The position numbers were made by a program, and so were the translations under genes. The notes beneath the pieces were generated by a model that made no database searches, was not told the origin of the DNA, and saw only the letters and a program-made list of their open reading frames with translations. A stretch of 64,000 nt of DNA from Synanceia verrucosa (taxonomy: Eukaryota; Chordata; Actinopteri; Perciformes; Synanceiidae): positions 16,871,335 through 16,935,334 of the forward strand of contig CM056562.1 in assembly GCA_029721515.1 (NCBI GenBank), in the 5' to 3' direction. Within the stretch, counting starts at the first letter, position 1. Each line of letters starts with the position of its first letter. This document shows, piece after piece, positions 26,601 to 41,600 of the stretch.

Positions 26601-29600
26601 AGTTGCTCAACGATATTTAACCATTCATATTTAACTATAGGTGTTAATTCTACCATAGGTATTCAGTAATGAGGTTTCTATTTTTATTACAGAATGTTGG
26701 AGGAGGCACATCAGTCCTACGTGTGGTGGCTACCGACAAAGACATCGGCCCCAATGCCATGCTGTTCTACTACATCACTGCTGGAAACCAGGACCTGACC
26801 TTCCGCATGGACCGTGTGACTGGAGAGATGGTAACCCGACCGGCTCCTCCTGACCGAGAGCGCCAACAAGAGTACCGACTCACTGTCACTGTGGAAGATG
26901 ATGGCACACCACCTCTGTCGGTAAGATACAACGAACAGCTGCCTCTGCAAGTACGACACTGCAGAATCATTAACATACCAGATATAAACTACTAAAAAAA
27001 CTCTCCAATCCTATAAAACTCTGAGGAGATATTTGATATTAAATCAGGCATCATTATCATGGCAATTCTTCATATGATGATGACAAAACATATTTTTCAA
27101 TTCTTCTTGATTGATTTGATCTGTGAGGTGTCGTTTGGGGGATTCTGCTTCACTTCTTGTTACACAGCCCCCTTTTGGTCAGTTGTTGTACTACAAGCAA
27201 TTACACAATGAAAAATTCTTCTGGGGATTCTGTTCACTGCATCTCTGTGCTTTTACACACATTATTATCACATATTGAACACTGTAAGACATTGACTCTT
27301 CACATAGGTCATGGTCTCTATGAACTGATCAGCTGTGGAGGCACAGGAAACACCATAGTTTGTGAACAGGAAAGCCACAAGTCATGTTTCATAAGAAGAA
27401 GAGTGATGTTGCTGCTTTTCCTGTCGTCTATAACATTTACATTTTAAATATGTTTTATATGCATAGACAGAGGGGGTAATGCGCTGAACGTTATGTTCAT
27501 CTTTGCTTGTCCAGGCCACAGTGAGATGTAAACTTCTTATAATGCAGCTCCTGTGAATACAGTATATCGCTAATGTAAAGCACTGGAGACCGGAAATGAC
27601 CAGCAATAGGCCCCCCTTCCTCCCATTTAGCTCTGTGTCTCCTCTCATAAAACAAGATACTAAGATTGTTTTATCATTTTCTCTCCTCAATGCCAGTCTC
27701 CCTCTAGTGTGCACCATCTTAGAGGCACACAAGTGGAACAACCTTGTTCCACCTGTAATGCCTCCCTAGGCAGCAAGTGCAGCACGTCCTTGTGTGGTGA
27801 TAGTTTTGGAGACCTGCCAGCTTAAAGGAACAATGATTTTAAAGAGCAGACACATGGCTTTATGGTTTAAGAGCTACACTTTATTATATACAAGCAACAA
27901 CCAGGACAACTTTCAATGCAATATACAGCACACTGCTCCATGTTTATGTCTAATATACACTTTCAGTATAAAACACACTCACAAACATACAGATGCTGAA
28001 TTGCATGCCAGTATGCACACACTCATTTGAACCACACCAGAGTTACTCTAGAAACTGTAACCTGAGGTTTGAAAACCCACACACACAGTCAGACTCACAC
28101 AAACACTCTCACTTGAAAACACAATTTCTCAAACATAAGACCTTGGCTTGACTACTTATCAAAGTATTCAAATCGTAATACAATATACAAACATACCCTG
28201 TCCCTCATACCTGCTACACGTCATCTGGAGATGATTTCCACTGAGGAAAAAAAAAAAAAAAAACACCAGTGGTTTCTCACAATCGCACATAGCCTGAGTA
28301 ACAACACGATTGCCATCACTTGCTCTCAATCTCTTTTTTTGGTGCTAAAAAGTATTTACTTCTTAACATCACATTGCACGCACAATAAAATAAGAATAAA
28401 CACCTTTAGACACATCCAGTCAATTAAATGAAGACACAAGAGAACAAAAGGGATTCAGAACAGTGCTGAGATGGCAGTGATCAAACTGTTGGCAGTTTTA
28501 TGATACTGTTTTTTTTAACTTAAGAGTCTGTTTAGATACATTCAAGAGAAGATCTGTAAATTCTTAATTATGTTACTTTATATGAGCATGAATGACATTC
28601 ATGAGCGACTATTATCAGAGATAGCCAACAGTTTATTTTTTTCCTAAATACTTAATGAATCTATTTAAAGCCACTGTGAAGTGCTGTCTTTCCGAGCGTA
28701 CAGGACGGAAAGAGAGTATTTAGAGCAGAGACAGTAACTGAGGTAGCAAAGAAGGAAGAGAAAAGATGCTGAGGCCAAGTGGAAATGATACAGACAAACA
28801 GTGTCATGCCATAAAGAGCTAGTCACTTTCACACCTGTGGTTCGGTTGAAAATAATGGTTCATTGTTGTCTTGTGTTTACGGTCCATTTTGTGTTGACTT
28901 CTGTTTAAACCCCTTTTTACTTTCTGATGTATAATCAAATATCCCTGCACTCACTTGCTGACACATATTACTATGGTTACCAAATGATCTTGTGTCATTG
29001 TGTGAAAATTTGTTTCTTTGGCAGTTCAGAGGGCACACCACACTAAATGATCCAAAACAAACCATAGTGAGGTGTGGTAGCAGCCCTGGAGTTCACTGAA
29101 ACTGTTTTACCAGTCACTCTTAACACATAGCCGGACCCCCACCTTCAATACTCTGGATTCTTCTCAAGCAGCAGGCACCTGTTGGTCCACGAGTCATTGT
29201 CGCATTGATGGAACATCACACACAAACCCAGCTAACCACAATACAAGTGCACACGAGCAAACGTTTGCTTTTGGCCTCCGGCTATTGTTGCAGGTGGAAA
29301 TAGTTTTTGAATAAAAACCGCAGTCTGTTCCCTCCTGTGGTCCAGACAATGTACAGACGTCAGTCCCAGCAGAGGTTATTGTGAGACAGCTGTTAAAGGC
29401 AACATCGCTCTGGAGGCAGAAAGAAGAGGAAAAGAGTTGCAGGATTGTTTCCAGGCCAGCAGTTAGAGCGATGAATGAGGTTCCATACTCCTTTAAACCT
29501 GCAGTAAGTCTGGTGACTCGAGGATGGTGTCTGGAATAGAGAACAGTGCAGGTCAGAGAGAGCGTAGAAAAGCCAGCAGGTAATCTACACATGTCAAAAT

Positions 29601-32600
29601 GTACAAATTTTAAGTGTGTCTGCTGACACGGATATTTAGATATGAGACGTGTGACAGCATGTCTTTTTCCAAACACACAGAGACTGATAGCTTCTCAGAA
29701 TAAGATGTTTTGCTGGAAACCCATTCAAAAGCAGAACTAGTTTCAAGCCCTGGGTGTGAGTTGCAACATGTTAAAGAGGGAACTGCTGCTAGTTAAATTC
29801 CACTCAGCTGAAGGTCAACAAGCCAAAAAAGATGAACAAGGAAGCTGAAGTGTGGCCTTTTTCCAAGTTACACGAAACCTCTGTCGTGTCCTGTAGTAGA
29901 CTAAAGGAAGCGAGCGCCAACAGGGAAATCCACTGTGACAAATGTCAAAAATATTGTGGGTTTTTTTGATGATTATCAATATTCGTGATGCTCTCTAAAA
30001 GACGAACATAGCAAGATGCAACTGAGCATATTCTATCCGTCACTTCCCACTACTGTCATTACCAGTATTTGGGTAAAATGTCAGCATGTCATAGCACTCA
30101 CTTGTTGTGGGTGGACAAGTTTTACCTTATGATTCTGCATGCCAGGTATCACACACACAGTATTTTGACAGTGGACGAGCTCACTGTTTCTGACACTTGT
30201 CCACGTTAGCATACAGTCATTGGAAGTACATGTATGATAGTTTGGTCCTTTCCCCATGTACCATGTAGACCGTGCTGCCAGGAAACGAGGCAATCTAACT
30301 CAGTATGCCTGGAATGTCGGCACAGGTGCCCGGAAATCGGTAGAAAAACACTCAGGATTGAAAGCCCTTCACCGAAACTAATGTTTCAGTATTATTTCAA
30401 GTTGAGTCAAAGAGAGCAGCTGAGGGGGGCATTAGTGTTAAATGAGAGTGCTGATGGGTGGAGAATGACTTGCGAGGGAGGCGAGAATTTAAAGGGTGAC
30501 AGCATAAGGAGGTGGTTTCAGCTGTGTGTGGGGGAGAGAATTTAAACTCCCTACACTGAATAGTTTTTCTCAACCCAGCTGTTTTGAATGTGAGCGTGCA
30601 AGTTTGCACAAGAATGTGAGCATCTTTCCGACAGCCATTCTGCCACACGCAGGATGTTTCAGCAGAAGCACGCTATGACACTGCTGTTGTCTTTTGCATC
30701 AGTCATTTATTTTGAAATCGGTATTTCCAGAACTATTTTCTTGTGCAATACAGTCTCATACTCAAGTACTTTTGTACACCATTTGCGTATCAAATGAGAA
30801 TATTGATTGAGTCGGGGTATGCACTCAGAATGTAGTTAATAAGTCATGACCTACCAATGGATATGTTGCATACTTCTAAACTGAAAGACACCCTTAGCAG
30901 TGTAAATTAACTGAAAGTGAGATAAGTCATACTCAGCTCTCTTTTTGTTATGGTGCTGGTCAGAGATCTGTCAGGCTTAAGGTAAAAACCTGAGCAAAAT
31001 AGACAATGGGTTGGATAATTGTATGTCCTGTGCTGAGACATTTAGTGATGGTGTTTGATAACCATGTATCAGTTTCTGAGCCTTGGCCTGAATATTGTGC
31101 TCCCTGCGATATGAGTTGCTGTTTTGCTGTCAGGGTTTATATAGGTGTGTGTGTGTGTGTGTGTGTGTACTACCTTCTATTGGGAAGAATACGTCCCCAT
31201 GTGTAGGAGGAGAAAGGGGGGTTCCTGACTCTGATAACAGGTGACGTCCTGTCTCTGAGGACTGCCTGGTCATGATCTGAGAGACGGTGCGGGTCTTAAC
31301 CTGCGGTGATCCCCCAAGAAACACAGGGTTCTCATGGCCAAGAGCCTCACTGAAAACATGCACATACACACAGGAAAGGGAAGCATACAGATGAGTAAGA
31401 CATTGCCGATATGACCCAATAAACAGTTTCAACACTCAGCTGTTGCTCAAGTCATTTGGAATCTTTATAGGCAACACTTTTATATTCTAGCAGTAAGCAG
31501 GGCTTTAATACTTTAATGCACTTATAATACTAACATGTGAAGTAATGATGTCTACCTGTTGTTGGCCATAAAATGTCTGCCTTTGTGCTGTAAAGTACAA
31601 TTTGCCATTTCAGTGGCATGCAACATAACATACAGTGTATGTTTCAGTGATGCTTTTGAGCTATTTATAGATCTTTGGCAAACTAAAGTTCATAACATTT
31701 ATCTACAGAGTTTGGTCTAATCAGGTTATTTGGCTTAAACTACCTATTTTAAGAAATGCTTTGGCCACTGCACACAGTAGAATAGCTATGCACACAGTGT
31801 TATTATTCAAAAGAGCAGCTGGTCTATGAAACCAGCTGCCTGCCAGAGTGTGGGAAAACGTACCTGTCCAGCCTCACCAGCTCTTGTGCACCTGGGAGAG
31901 AGGAAACGGGAAATGGGCCATTGTGAATGAAATGAAACGGAGCAGAACACTACAGATCGAGTGTGAACGTGCTTCATCCTGTGTGAAATACAGTTAATCC
32001 TCCTCGTGGACAGGAAATGTGTATCAGACAAAACACTATGGAGAACTCAGTGTGAAACATTTTTATTTGACCATATCATGGACATGGAAATGAATATGTG
32101 CGTGTGTGCGTGTGTGTGTGTGTACTTGTTTGTGCATCAGTATTACGTACGTCTGCTCGACTGGGCGTTCTGCCTCTGTTTGTACACAAGCACCAGAATA
32201 AGAGGCAGGGAGAGCAGAGCCAAGATGCAGGCTGCTACAGCCAAGGCCACTGGCACTGATCCTGGGGAAGCAACAGAGACTGTGAGGTAAATAAACAGAA
32301 TAACTGGGCAGTCATTCATTGGCTGTGAAGGCTTGAATACGGTGACATACCTCCAGCTGGTGTGGGATCACTGACAGTACAGTCTTGAGACCCATTTCTC
32401 CCTGGAAAGAGAATAAATACATTCTCACTTATAGTATATCACAGTGTAACACTAGTTTGGGTTGCTACCTGCTACTTGCAACAGTTATCATTCACTTCAT
32501 CGTATGACATCCCCATCTTTAAACCACAATGTGTACTTATAGACCACATTGCATACAATCAGGAACTCAGGAAGAGAGCCAGGCTTTGAAGTTAATTTCT

Positions 32601-35600
32601 ATAGTGGTCAAACTCTGAAGTTAGAACTTCTGGGTCCATCCTAAAAAAAACTTTTTTTCCCATAGATTTACAATGGGGAAAAGATGTCTGATAAGGCTTG
32701 CCCTATGGCCCCATAGATGCAGAACAACTGGGTACTTCTGTCACGAGCCATTTTGGCTTCATGTGCCACTGAGCACTTTCATAGGAATGAACAGAAGCAT
32801 GCCTCCATGCATTGAGTCTGGAAAACCAACATAACAACCTTGTTCTACTGTAAAGATTCTATGATCATCTAAGTTAACTTCCCCCATCAGTTTACTTGCT
32901 TGATGATTGACACGCAACCAGTATACAGTCATTTAGTGTCCTTACGTGGCGTAATGTGGAGAATAACATGGCTGTGGGGTTTCTGCACAATGGAGCCGTG
33001 TTTATGTTCCAACTGGAAGTCGAGGATCATGCAGCAGTAGCGGCCCTGGTCAGCATAAGTCACATTTTGCAGAGTCACCCAGAAGTTGTGCTCTAATGCT
33101 CCAAACTGCAACCCTGGTGGCAAGCTGTGGTTGCTATGGGAATGGCCAATGATAATGTGGCGTGGGCCCATCCGTCCCGTACAGTGCTGATCACTGTGGG
33201 GCGTGAAAAGCCAGCTGCGCTTCAAGACATCTTTGGGGTGCAAGGCGGCACCTCTCTGGCTACACACCAGCTGGACGGCTGCACCCTCAGGACAGGTGTA
33301 GTACAGGTGGGGGGCTGAAACGCTCAACGTGGAGTGGGGGTGGGACATGTCACCTTTACCTGGAAAGAGAAAAAATCAAGTATGGAAGAATGCAGGTAAC
33401 GCATATCATAACTGTTGTTATCAATATCTCCCGTCCTTCCTCCCTGTCTGTGTACCAAACCAAGCTTTAGGTTAGAGAAGATGTTTTGATTTAAATTTTG
33501 CCAAACCTAGTGTATGCCATATAAATTACAGGAGGAACTCAACCCAGAAATCCCCCTAAACATGAAAAAAAAAAAAACAGAGGAAAGTATATTTAGTAAA
33601 AATATTACATCACGTTTTGATGCTTTGATGGCAACGGTACAAGGTACAAAATCCAGGCAATTCATAGTCAGAAACTGCATGATAGATTACATAAAACCAG
33701 AACAAAAAGCCTTCATCAATATGTTAATGCAGGTGCATCATGATGTCCCTTTCTTTCATTTGCTTGGGATAAAGGAGATCAAAGTTTGGTGAAGATAGAG
33801 GCCTATCATAATATATTCAAACAGGAAATGATAAATTGATAAATCACATTTTTATTGAAATAATTAGGTAGCCAGGGTGGAGTGGGATGAAGTTCCTGCC
33901 TGGTGCCACCAGTCATAACACAAATACCCACAGTGGAAAATCATAGCAACTACCAATTTGAACATGGATTTAAAGCCAAAGTCAGACAATTTCCCATGAC
34001 TTATTTCTGCACACTGTGTCCCTGGTTTTTGTGCATTTTTGGTCAGCGCACTTTGTTTCCTTTTCTGTATATTTGTACTGTGGTTAAAGATAGCACATAG
34101 TCTGCTGGCTAAAGTAAAAATATACTAACCTCCTGCGGGAATCAAATTGCCTGTTCCTCTCAGACAGTTATAGAGAAAAACTAGCCAATACATAGAGCAT
34201 CTCATATTACATCAAACTCGATGAAAGTGTAGAAATCTGTTTTGTAATGATTGATTCCTGCAGTATACGCTGAATATCACTGTGTGCTATCATGACAGTG
34301 ATTGCAGTGAAGTAGCTGTTTTGTTCAAGACATCACAGATTTTCCACATATACCTTTTATGTACATTCAGGAAACCGAACAGACAGCTGTTAGATGTTTC
34401 TTTAGTTATTACATAAACCACATCCTGTTCTGACTTCTTTAGTACGGCAGTAAAATGCACCAATAGATGAACTCTTTAATGAACACACTGAACGATTATT
34501 TCATTGCAATAACACAACGAAACTAACAGTATCCTCAGACTGAGCAGTCTGAAGCCACTCTCTTGCAAATCATACAACAGTAATGAAAAAAAAACATTGC
34601 AGACACATCTTAAATCTACACAATGCCCCAAAACTACACAGCCCATAATGCAGCATCAACACGCATAATAAATTACTCCCATATAGCCAGCATGTAAAAT
34701 AACAGGACAGCTCTGGCCCTCTATGGCTTTGTCTGCTCAAATAGATCACTACCATCATTTGTAACAGACAGATGGCAGTTTAGCATCCAACAATGTGTAG
34801 CGCTGCAAAGACAACAGGAAGTACGTGTGGGGGTGAACTGCAGCAAAGGAGAAGTATGCATGCAAGTATTATGAAGTTGAACCACTGATCAGAGATTTTA
34901 CAGTAAAATATACACGCTATCTGAGGAGTGGACTTCCTTCCTGAGTCGTCCCAGCACACGAAGGCCTCCACTCCTCCTCCTCCTCCTCCTTCTTCCTTCT
35001 CTCTGGCTCCTTATTAAGACAACATTTGAAGGGCTACAGCTGCTGCTGTGCAGCTCTATATGGGCTGATCTTTTCAAACTGGTTGCACCTACACCCCAAT
35101 CAGTGAATGATGCCACTGCAGGTGTTTTCCATCTGCCATCAAAGGCAGAACATATGCTGTTACATCCCAGATTGAACTGCAACATGCTTGAAGGTTTAAA
35201 CCCATAGAGAGCAGAGGAGCAGCAGTTTTGTGTGCTTCACTGATTCAACCATGCGCCAACTATTGGTCGTTTTATGCGCCACCACTATTTTCCAGATAGG
35301 GCAGCAGATGCAACATCCGAGAGCCTTTTGGGGTCAGCCAGAACAGAAATGAGGAAGCACATAAATTGTTTTAGTCTACATATTAATACAGGCTTGTAGT
35401 TGTTTTGCTGGATAGGAAATACAGTAGCTGCCCACACAACGACCTTTGCCATTTCATTAGCTGCGCATGTTTGTATAATCGGTGTGTGTTCATCCGGTGT
35501 GTGAGTGCAAGGTACGTGCCATGTTGCTGTGTGTGCGACTGAACGCTGCAGTAGCCATTGTGTGCTGGGAAAAGCAATAGGAAGAGCAGGGAGGGTGATT

Positions 35601-38600
35601 AAAGTGAAACTGTTGCCCCCACGGCTGTTCCGGCCTTGGTGGTGGGACAATAAGAAGGGAAGCCCTTCTCTTCTCCTGTTTCACACCCGCCCTGCCTTCC
35701 TCCCTGTCCTTCTTTTTGACAACTCCTCCCGGGTTTCTTTAGCCCTGTTTACACTAATGGTTATGGATTTCTGGCAAAACCAAACCAGCCAAACCAGCTA
35801 GGAAACATTATTATACCTATTAGATATATTTCAGGCGTAGCTTACTGGCAATGAATACATATATACTGTATATTTAGCATATTCTGTGCCAGCTAGGTGG
35901 GGTTTACCACAGTGTCATCACTATCTGAGGTTTTTTGATGTGGCTGCAGCCAGGTAAAAACTGACAGGACTTCTTTCACTTGTATACACCAGACATCTGT
36001 GTTGTGGCTCCATTATGGATCTAAGTTTCCTTCTGTGATCTCTGTTCTCAGGATCCTGATAGCCCCTCAGGGCCCAGAAACAGGCCCTCCTTTGTTTTAA
36101 GCCTGAATGCCACCTGTTTAGGACTTGTTGCCTCTGACAGCTTTCTTACATTCAGACACGCAGCAAAGCCTGTGAGGAATTAATTAAACATGTCTTCATA
36201 TCTGATTAAATTACAGCTGATTTAACCATTTGAATGACTTTCCTGCACAAGTATATTTCATTCCTCTGTATTGAAGAGGTGCTAATGCACCTCAGAGACT
36301 ATATCTGGTAAATCTGGTATCCCTTCACTTACATGTTCTCTACCTGTGTTTGTACAAGTGCTCCTCCACCTCAAACTCCACCCTTTTTTCACACCTACAG
36401 TAATGGTAATGATTATCCTAGCCATTACTGGGTGTTAATGAAACCAGCAGGAGGAACCCAGATTAGGCCTTACACACACACACACAATGTGAGAGTTTCA
36501 CTTGAAGCTTCTGGCAGAACAACCAGATGCATTAAGCATCTTTTCAACGACAGGAAGTGTTAAAATGTGGCACTTCAGGCTCTACCTGCTCATAAAAGGA
36601 AGTGGTTCAGGGTCAGTGATACAGGTCACCACACTCAGGGGTCCGAGACATTAAAGTATATGTGCTGTCTTTTACTTTGTGAGCTAATTTACAATGAACT
36701 TGTTTGTGCTATTTAAATAATGGGCACACTCAGTCACGGATTTCCTCTTCCTCTGAATGTACTTGATGCATTTATCCATGTGACTAAATGGTTGCATAAT
36801 AATGACAGTTCCTTAAACATGTTTTCTTCATTTAACTGCAGCAACAATGCAGCTGAAATATCATTTTGAAAGTGTAAGTGGGCCTTTTTGGACTTTTGAA
36901 ACAGTAAAAGCAATTCTTACATCATTTTAACAGTTACTTTATTACTATCAGCTATTTGCCTGCTTCCTCGCTCTCTTTTTGGGTACTTTCCTGCTTTTTA
37001 GACTGTGTTTGTATTGTCATACTGTTTCTATTATATTCAGATCTTTCCTGACCAAAGCAAATTAGGTTGGTGTTTTTGGTACTGTGACTAGAAACAGAGT
37101 CAAGGCTCTATCAGTGATGTCAATGATGTGTCCTCGGGCTATGTGTGTGAGCGATACAGCCCCACTAGAAGGATGAAGGCCACTGGTGTTTGGGGATTTT
37201 TACAAATCATATCAAGCATTAGACGCTAATATTTCAATAACAAATGTTTGCCAGACGGTGATAAACAGAAATATCAGAACATGGGGGAGTATCTCTCCTT
37301 CATATCTAAGTCATGTACACACAGTCTGTGCCCACACAACTGCTGCCTGTCAACATGCCAGCGCTGACCCAACGAGACCTGCTCTAGTCGATGAGATTAA
37401 TCCTTTTTTTTATTACTGCTGCACCATAATAACGATTTATTCATTTAGGACAGGGGATCAATGTGCGACACAAGCTCTGTCACAACAGCATCCGTTTATT
37501 GACCATTTTTGAGTGTGCCATTGTGGCCATCGTGCCCCATAGGGAGAGAAACGCTTATCTACAGTGAGAGGAAAAGGCTGAGGCACTGATTATTGCTCTG
37601 TTTATCTCAAGTCATGTTTTGTGAACGAGAAACCCATTAATGGCAGTGGCACAAACAGTTGTTTTCATCACAAGCTCAGAGGAAGGAAACTTCCAAACAA
37701 AGAGGACGTGACCGGGCAGGAAGGAGAACACTGTTCAGCCCGAAATTTGGTATTTGATAATAGATTTTGTGTTTTACAGGCCCGCATGAATATATAAAAC
37801 ACAATATACTCATCTTAATATCTACAAATATTTAACAAGATGTTTTTTTGTCCAGGATGGAGCAGACTAAAAGTTCATTGGTTGCCTTTGACAGACTTTT
37901 CATGTGAGCTTATCTAAACAGAGCAAATCCTAAAGCTCATAGCTGATAACCTCTGCAGCTTTCCATGGCATTTGAAGTGAAGCACCAGAGGCAACAGCTG
38001 CCTGTGTCACATGCATAAAGTTCAAGAAAGGCAAAAGTCCTTTTAAATAACACCCACCATAATGCAAAATCTCTCTGAACATTGATGAGCAATAACGTTT
38101 TCAATCAGGGGGTTAAATTACTGGATGTGTAGGTCACTAATCACATCCTGCACAGGCGCACACAGCTTTAGGAAAGCTTCTCTAATGTCATTTCAGTAAT
38201 GTCTGCCAAGTTGTGTACATTTCTGGCCGCTTTAAGAATCTAAAAACGTCAACACTGTCCGATTTGCGGCTGTTACATGAGTATAAAGTGGATTTACAGC
38301 CCACTGCATGCATGGGTGGGGCTTTAAACAGCTTCACACCAGATGTTCCGTCTCAACACAACAGCAGCAGCAGCAGCAGACCTCCTTTAACTGGGTTTAA
38401 AAACTAAACAACATGTTCAGGATACAACATGGATCTTCAGGGATTTATGTGCAGTTGTTAATGGAGAGCAGAAATATTCAGTTTCAGATAATTATCTCGA
38501 GAAGCTTAATTTTCAGTGCAATTCCCACACAGCTTCAAAAGTCACAGGTAATAATGGATGCAATGGACAGCAAGCTGCAACACATACATAATAATAATAA

Positions 38601-41600
38601 TAAATCATTTCGCCATAGTCCTTTGACCTGTAGCTTCTACTTGTAGACTATGTCACCACAGGGTTACGTTCAGTCTGCGTCTTTAAAGAAGTGACTTCAA
38701 ACTTGTCAACAAGTTGACACATGTTGGGACAGTTGGAGTGAGACAGATAAAGAGCTCTGAATGAAACTATGCACGAATGTCAGAGTGATTTTTTTTCTTA
38801 CTTACCTCCAGTTATGTGAAACAAAACGGAGAAAACCCAAAAGACGGACTTGTTCCCCCACAGTGATGAGCGGCAGGGTAATAAGCGCTCCATGGCTGCC
38901 TGGATGAAGGAAAAGTAGCGCGACTCCAGCAAAACTATGCTGCTCTTCCTTTTCTTCTCTCTGCAATAAACTCTACAGCAAAAGTCAGAGAAGTGGCTGA
39001 AGCTCCTCTGTGTCCAGCTAGACTAAACTCTGCTGACGGTTTAAATTACAGTAAGCAGCGCTGAAGCAACGTGATACAGCAGCTCCTCCCCTGCTGTCAG
39101 CCTCCCTGTCTGTGCTCCACCCCCATCCTGCAGCACACATCAAGCGTCAGCCCCAAATAATCTGTGAGAATACACACAAAAATATCTCTCAGGGGTTTGT
39201 GTTTTTATCTTATTACAGCAGACCAGGGGTCTGTACAGAAGTGTACTGAATTAAGTTGAAAAAAAAAAAAACAGGTTTTCTGAGTAATTTATCTTTTGGT
39301 TGGTTTTTCAGGGTGATTTTTTTCAGATTTTTCTCAGTAATTATTTTTCCACTGGTTTTTTTTCAGAATAATTTCCTTTTAAGTTTGTTAGACTATTTTT
39401 TTCTGAGTTTAGAGAGCATTTGAAGCAATAGACACATTAATTCCCATATTTAGAGCTCTTTTTAATGGAAGCAGACATGACTGACTTGTTTAGTTTAATC
39501 AAGTTTAAGACACTGGCAGATAGTCCTGCCTTTAAGGCATATATATGGTATTACTGTTTAGTTTGTCGATTTTACGCAGGCACCTGAAGACTTTGACACT
39601 TCCCACACGGGACTTCAAAGTATCTCAGTAACTCAGGGAAAAAATACCTCGAAAAACAGGCTCAAAAATACCATGAAGAAAACAGAAAAAAAAGTATTTA
39701 AATAAAAAAAAACCAAAATATAAATCACACAGAAAAAGAAATTCCAAGTGAATGCAATATGCTTCAGTAGATCTGCAACCGTTATTATCAGAACTGACAT
39801 TTGACCCGCCCCATTTTTAAATGCCTTAAAACATTACACAGCTTCTTAAGTTTTATATGTAGTTATTCTGCATGGACAAAAAACTTTGTCATATTCATGA
39901 AAATATTGAACAACAATAAACAAAACTTCAGAAAACAACAAACTCTTATGAATAGAGGAAAAAAATATGTAGTGTGCATGTGTAGGTCTCAGAGTTATAC
40001 AGGCCTATTTGAGTGCTTCCAAATTCAAAAAAATAAAATGTGTCCCACTTTATCACTAATAAGGCAAATAACAGACTTAAACAAAATAAATGAAGAAAAT
40101 TAACCCCACTGCAAAGGGGCTAAAGAGCTAGGGTGAGGAATGGTAGGTGGAGAGGTGCCAGTTTTCCCCCTGGACACTGCCGGAGTGCTCTTGAGCAAAG
40201 CACCAAACCCTGAAACTGCTCCCCAGGCGCTGAAGCTGCCCTCTGATCCTGGACCAGGATGGGTTCAATGCTGAGAAACCGATTCACTGTGTTTTAGTCC
40301 AGTTCTAATCACTTGTCATCTTTTGTTCTCTCTCTCACACACATACATACCAGCTCATGTGGAAAACACAGTATTGTGAAATTCCAACGAGCTGTTTAAC
40401 CACCGCAGCCTGATGGTGGCAGTCAGTTTGTCCATCTTTTTAAATGAACTGGGTGGTCAGACTGGTGGAATGGGAACTGACTCAGAATGATTCTGTGCTT
40501 ATGTATCAGAATATTTAAGTGGTTTAATGCAGTGACCCACCGCTGTCTTTCTTTCACTTCACTTAAATTTTAGTTCTATTTTTTATCCTCACGAGAGTGA
40601 GAAGATGAAATGTCAGGGAAGCAGAACCTTTGGCTTCCTTTCAGCATCTTCTCTCTGCTTCACTTCCTCTTTAAGATTTGTTTTTGGTTCTCGCCAGATA
40701 TTTTCTCCTTCTGTCTGTAACAAACTACTCTCATACTGTCTTTTTCCTTCTGCCATCATAAGATAATACCACAATACCTGTTTCCTAACTGTTGCATGAA
40801 GTGGTAAAAGGCAGGAATGCATGGCAGGTTTTAAGTTTGGCCAGTTGTGCTTGATCTTTGCTCTCTAACATGATGAGATGTCACGGTTGGATATTTCAAT
40901 GTCATAATGATGAATAGACTACAAGATCCAGCAGGTCAGTCTTCACTTAGGTGGATAAAAGAATAACTTGATGAGCCCCAGATGTCCTTACATGAATAAT
41001 TTATTACAACACAAATCTGATCATGGACAGATAAAACTTCAAGTAACACAACATTCACCCAGCTCTATACAGTGTATCCCACATCATCAGGGACGAGTCA
41101 AAGCAAATGTTAAACCTTGGTCCAGACCTCTTCAAGGTCGCCTTATCTTAACCTTGAGACACCCAGATAAAGTACACTAAGTGTGAAGGTTTTCTCTTGA
41201 GTACCAAGCCGTGACATTAAACGAATCATACATCTCTTCATGGTTTCTTACAATTTTCCACAACAAATCCAACAAACAAATACAATGAGCCATAAACAAT
41301 AGATAAAGCTGTAAAAGGTTCTGTTCTTGTTTCTCACGCAGACCTCGACCACCATCTATGTTCGCATTGTGGATGAGAACGATAACGCCCCAGAGTTTCC
41401 TGAGGAGGAGTATGTTACAGTATTAAGCGAAGGACCAGACACAGTTGGTGCCACCATCGCCACAGTAACGGCCATCGACCCAGATGAGGGTCTGAACGGC
41501 ACCTTGCGATACGCTATCGCTCACGGAAACCTCATCCAGACCTTTCATATTAACAGCATCACGGTAGGACATAACTGTTATTACAGTAGTGTTACAAATA

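Larger units (their letters stand above)
26921..41341 (+). other. cdh23 intron 23 (host of vsir)
   Basis: A 14.4 kb intron, the longest complete one in the window, spanning all vsir coding exons. Besides vsir it holds a degenerate SINE-like copy (40130-40300) and simple repeats: an A run near 28244-28263, GT at 31145-31168, CTC at 34971-34991 and AGC at 38362-38379. Nothing else gene-like was seen in 27000-29490, 33500-38800 (vsir intron 1) or 39100-41300. Confidence 0.6.

Noticed and set aside
29194..29676. A 160-codon minus-strand frame covering the last vsir exon.
   Set aside because: It is in a different frame from vsir and has no recognisable motif; only 29493-29530 fits vsir by phase and similarity.
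33514..33792. A 92-codon + strand frame with Lys-rich start.
   Set aside because: It lies in vsir intron 1; no homology, no flanking splice logic, AT-rich.
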